The position numbers and the translations under genes are program-made. A stretch of 64,000 nucleotides of DNA from Herbiconiux daphne (GTDB lineage: Bacteria; Actinomycetota; Actinomycetes; Actinomycetales; Microbacteriaceae). This document shows, piece after piece, positions 61,696 through 64,000 of this stretch; positions within the stretch are counted from its first letter, which is position 1, and each line of letters opens with the position of its first letter. The DNA lies in NCBI RefSeq assembly GCF_024979295.1, contig NZ_JANLCJ010000002.1, positions 1 to 64,000 of the forward strand, read 5' to 3'. The notes under the pieces are model-generated. The model was not told the DNA's origin and did no database searches. It worked only from the letters and a program-made list of their open reading frames with translations.

Positions 61696-62325
61696 GTGGC
61701 TACCAAGTCGCGTACGCGCAGCAAGACCCGCCTCTCCCGGGCCCTGGGCATTCCGCTCACCCCGAAGGCGGCGAAGTACCTCGAGAAGCGCCCCTACGCT
61801 CCCGGTGAGCACGGCCGCACCAAGCGCAAGCAGGACAGCGACTACGCCGTTCGTCTGCGCGAGAAGCAGCGTCTGCGCGCCCAGTACGGCATCCGCGAGA
61901 AGCAGCTGAAGATCGCCTTCGAAGAGGCCCGTCGTGCGAAGGGCCTGACCGGTGAGAACCTGGTCGAGCTGCTCGAGATGCGTCTCGACGCCCTCGTGCT
62001 GCGTGCCGGTTTCGCCCGCACCACCGCCCAGGCCCGTCAGATGGTCGTGCACCGTCACATCCTGGTCGACGGCCAGCTGGTCGACCGCCCCTCCTTCCGC
62101 GTGAAGCCGGGTCAGCTCATCCACGTCAAGGCCAAGTCGGAGGGCACCGAGCCTTTCCAGGTCGCAGCCGCCGGCGGTCACGTCGACGTTCTGCCGAAGA
62201 CGCCGGGCTACCTCTCGGTCGAGCTCGACAAGCTGCAGGCGCGCCTCGAGCGTCGTCCGAAGCGTGCCGAAGTGCCCGTGACCTGCGAAGTGCAGCTCGT
62301 CGTCGAGTACTACGCGGCTCGCTGA
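61696..62325 (+). CDS. rpsD: 30S ribosomal protein S4
   Basis: 209 aa. Primary 16S rRNA-binding protein. The N-terminal zinc-binding cysteines are absent (RTRSKTRLSRALGIPL), so this is the zinc-free form. The S4 RNA-binding domain spans about 98-160 (RLDALVLRAGFARTTAQARQMV). It stands alone rather than in the rpsM-rpsK-rpsD-rpoA operon. GTG start with AAAGGA upstream. Confidence 0.96.
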   Translation: MATKSRTRSKTRLSRALGIPLTPKAAKYLEKRPYAPGEHGRTKRKQDSDYAVRLREKQRLRAQYGIREKQLKIAFEEARRAKGLTGENLVELLEMRLDALVLRAGFARTTAQARQMVVHRHILVDGQLVDRPSFRVKPGQLIHVKAKSEGTEPFQVAAAGGHVDVLPKTPGYLSVELDKLQARLERRPKRAEVPVTCEVQLVVEYYAAR

Positions 62326-62350
62326 CCCGAGCAGTCACGACATACTAGAA

Positions 62351-62374
62351 GCGGGTCACCCCAGGGTGGCCCGC
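62351..62374 (+). terminator. terminator after rpsD
   Basis: GCGGGTCACCC and GGGTGGCCCGC form a stem around a short CAG-type loop, followed by TTTCGTCGT. It lies 25 bp after the rpsD stop. Confidence 0.75.
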
Positions 62375-62430
62375 TTTCGTCGTCTCGAGATCATGGCGTC
62401 TCGACATCCAGGCATCAGAGAGGTTCCACA

Positions 62431-62835
62431 ATGACCGGTGGAGACATCGCAGGACTCATCGCCGCCGGCGTCTTCGCCGTGCTGGTAGGCCTGATCGCGA
62501 TTCCGTTGGTGAAGCTCGGGGGAGTGTTCGACCAGACCCGCGACTCCATCAAAGACGTCAGCGACGGCATCACGCCGATCCTCGCCGAGTCGACGGTGAC
62601 CGTGCAGGAGGCCAACAAGCAGCTGGCCCGGGTCGACGCGATCACGCGCAACGTCGAGGAGGTCACGGGCAACGTGTCGTCGCTGGTGGCGCTGTTCGCG
62701 GCATCCGTGGGCGGCCCCCTGATCAAGCTCGCGGGCTTCAGCGCCGCCGTGCGCGCCGCGTTGCTGAGCCTGCGCGTGGCGAAGGAGGCCGGCGACGATT
62801 CCCCCCGGCGCAAGCCCAAGAAGAGCAAGCACTAA
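62431..62835 (+). CDS. DUF948 domain-containing protein
   Basis: 134 aa. One N-terminal membrane segment (about residues 5-27) is followed by a helical domain with DSIKDVSDGITPILAEST and a basic tail. DUF948 proteins are small membrane-associated proteins of unknown function, often upstream of alaS in Actinobacteria. AGAGAGG upstream of ATG 62431. Confidence 0.88.
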   Translation: MTGGDIAGLIAAGVFAVLVGLIAIPLVKLGGVFDQTRDSIKDVSDGITPILAESTVTVQEANKQLARVDAITRNVEEVTGNVSSLVALFAASVGGPLIKLAGFSAAVRAALLSLRVAKEAGDDSPRRKPKKSKH

Positions 62836-62887
62836 ACTGGCGTGAGGCCTTCTGAGGCCGACGGACACGAACGAGGAGAGAACGACA

Positions 62888-63079
62888 ATGAAGAAGGTTC
62901 TGTGGTTGATCGCCGGCATCGGCATCGGATTCCTGGTGGCGCACCAGTTCAACCAGACTCCCAGCGGCAAGAAGTTCTTCAACGAATTCGACAAGAAGAC
63001 CAAGGAATTCAGCGACTCGCTCGTCGACGGCTACCGTGAGCGCGAGGCCGAGCTGCGCGCGGCCATCTCCGGCAAGTAG
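62888..63079 (+). CDS. small membrane protein (hypothetical)
   Basis: 63 aa. A single membrane segment (VLWLIAGIGIGFLVAHQF, residues 4-21) is followed by a charged helix. GAGGAGAG lies upstream of the ATG. It lies between the DUF948 gene and alaS, the usual place for this protein in Microbacteriaceae. Function unknown. Confidence 0.8.
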   Translation: MKKVLWLIAGIGIGFLVAHQFNQTPSGKKFFNEFDKKTKEFSDSLVDGYREREAELRAAISGK

Positions 63080-63082
63080 TAG

Positions 63083-64000
63083 ATGCTCACCGCTGACATC
63101 CGCTCCCGCTGGCTCGAATTCTTCGGAGACCGAGGGCACACGGTCGTTCCCTCCGCCTCGCTCGTGAGCGACGACCCGTCGCTGCTGTTCACCGTGGCCG
63201 GCATGGTGCCCTTCATCCCCTATCTCTCCGGGCTGGTTCCCGCTCCCTACCCGCGCGCCACGAGCGTGCAGAAGTGCATTCGCACCCTCGACATCGAAGA
63301 GGTGGGCAAGACCACCCGCCACGGCACGTTCTTTCAGATGAACGGCAACTTCTCGTTCGGCGACTACTTCAAAGAGGGCGCCATCGGCTACGCCTGGGAG
63401 CTGCTCACGAAGCCCGAGAACGAGGGCGGCCTCGGCTTTCCCGAACGCGACCTCTGGGTGACGGTCTATGAAGACGACGACGAGGCCATCGACATCTGGA
63501 AGAAGGTCGCCGGGCTTCCGGATGCGCGCATCCAGCGCCGCGGCAAAGAAGACAACTACTGGTCGACCGGCCAGCCCGGCCCGGCCGGCCCGTGCTCCGA
63601 GATCTACTTCGACCGCGGACCCGCCTACGGCGTGGAGGGCGGCCCCGTCGCCGACGAGAACCGCTACATCGAGATCTGGAACCTCGTGTTCATGCAGTAC
63701 CTGCGGGGCGAGGGCACCTCGAAGACCGAGTTCGAGATTCTCGGCGAACTCCCGCGCAAGAACATCGACACCGGCATGGGCCTCGAGCGGGTGGCGTTCC
63801 TCAAGCAGGGCGTCGAGAACCTCTACGAGATCGACCAGGTGCGCCCGGTGCTCGATCGCGCCGCCGAGATCTCGGGCCGGCGCTACGGCGCCGTGCACGA
63901 CGACGACGTGCGGATGCGCGTGGTCGCCGACCACGTGCGCAGCGCCCTGATGCTGATGAGCGACGGCGTCACCCCGTCGAACGAGGGTCGCGGCTACATC
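63083..64000 (+). CDS. alaS: alanine--tRNA ligase, N-terminal part
   Basis: 306 codons are present; the gene continues past the right edge. Class II catalytic core: [21 protein letters not shown] at the start, [21 protein letters not shown] (motif 1-2 region), NFSFGDYFK, and [14 protein letters not shown] near residue 240. ATG 63083 begins 3 bp after the previous stop, with no strong ribosome site, so translational coupling to the small membrane protein is likely. Confidence 0.95.
   Translation, partial: MLTADIRSRWLEFFGDRGHTVVPSASLVSDDPSLLFTVAGMVPFIPYLSGLVPAPYPRATSVQKCIRTLDIEEVGKTTRHGTFFQMNGNFSFGDYFKEGAIGYAWELLTKPENEGGLGFPERDLWVTVYEDDDEAIDIWKKVAGLPDARIQRRGKEDNYWSTGQPGPAGPCSEIYFDRGPAYGVEGGPVADENRYIEIWNLVFMQYLRGEGTSKTEFEILGELPRKNIDTGMGLERVAFLKQGVENLYEIDQVRPVLDRAAEISGRRYGAVHDDDVRMRVVADHVRSALMLMSDGVTPSNEGRGYI

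Overview
The window is a high-GC chromosomal segment of an actinobacterium, most likely a member of the Microbacteriaceae (Micrococcales). The evidence is the SepH cell-division regulator, the DUF4193/DUF3093/DUF3710/DUF3159/DUF3000/DUF349 set of actinobacterial proteins, a ParE/ParC topoisomerase IV beside a DUF7455 zinc protein, a MurT/GatD pair directly behind the principal sigma factor, and many GTG starts. Genes are dense on both strands. No stretch above 300 bases lacks a gene, and I see no insertion sequence, integrase, CRISPR array or rRNA.

Layout: 1-3602 (minus strand) pepA, lpdA and the start of the E2 acyltransferase gene (sucB type). 3707-6078 PAC2-family protein and an MFS transporter. 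6283-9663 sigA-murT-gatD. 9696-10727 a cell-wall-binding-repeat secreted protein. 10828-15969 parE, DUF7455, parC. 16057-18420 a phosphodiesterase and sepH. 18622-28698 DUF4193, DUF3093, dut, DUF3710, DUF3159, a CtpE-like P-type ATPase, acn and dxs. 28720-33976 a DHFR-fold protein, the fadB/fadA beta-oxidation pair and RNase D. 33969-38392 DUF3000, a hydrolase, sufE with a rhodanese, and zapE. 38636-40715 amt and an EI24 membrane protein. 41063-41581 four tRNA genes. 41773-43609 a small accessory island: a MerR-HTH/DUF433 plus PIN-like toxin-antitoxin pair, a gene remnant and a GNAT acetyltransferase. 43676-48339 a PGPGW protein, thrS, a HIT protein and pdxST. 48398-57174 yebC, ruvCAB, yajC-secDF, rel. 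57161-64000 an AbiEi-like protein, DUF349, cyclophilin, rarA, rpsD, DUF948, a small membrane protein and the start of alaS.

Most of the content is housekeeping: TCA cycle (lpdA, E2, acn), isoprenoid precursor synthesis (dxs), fatty acid oxidation, PLP synthesis, recombination and Holliday-junction processing, protein export, stringent response and translation. Four things stand out. (1) The MurT/GatD pair lacks the glutaminase nucleophile cysteine, and MurT contains no cysteine at all, so the canonical zinc ribbon is absent. In a family whose peptidoglycan is cross-linked through the D-Glu alpha-carboxyl, this suggests a repurposed enzyme. (2) The hexamer GGATGC/GCATCC recurs on both strands in every codon phase and forces otherwise minor codons, which suggests a DNA-level signal. 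(3) At least nine genes have a TANNNT -10 element exactly 6 nt before the start codon, which indicates widespread leaderless transcription. (4) The island behind the tRNA-Val gene has remnants that mark its boundaries.
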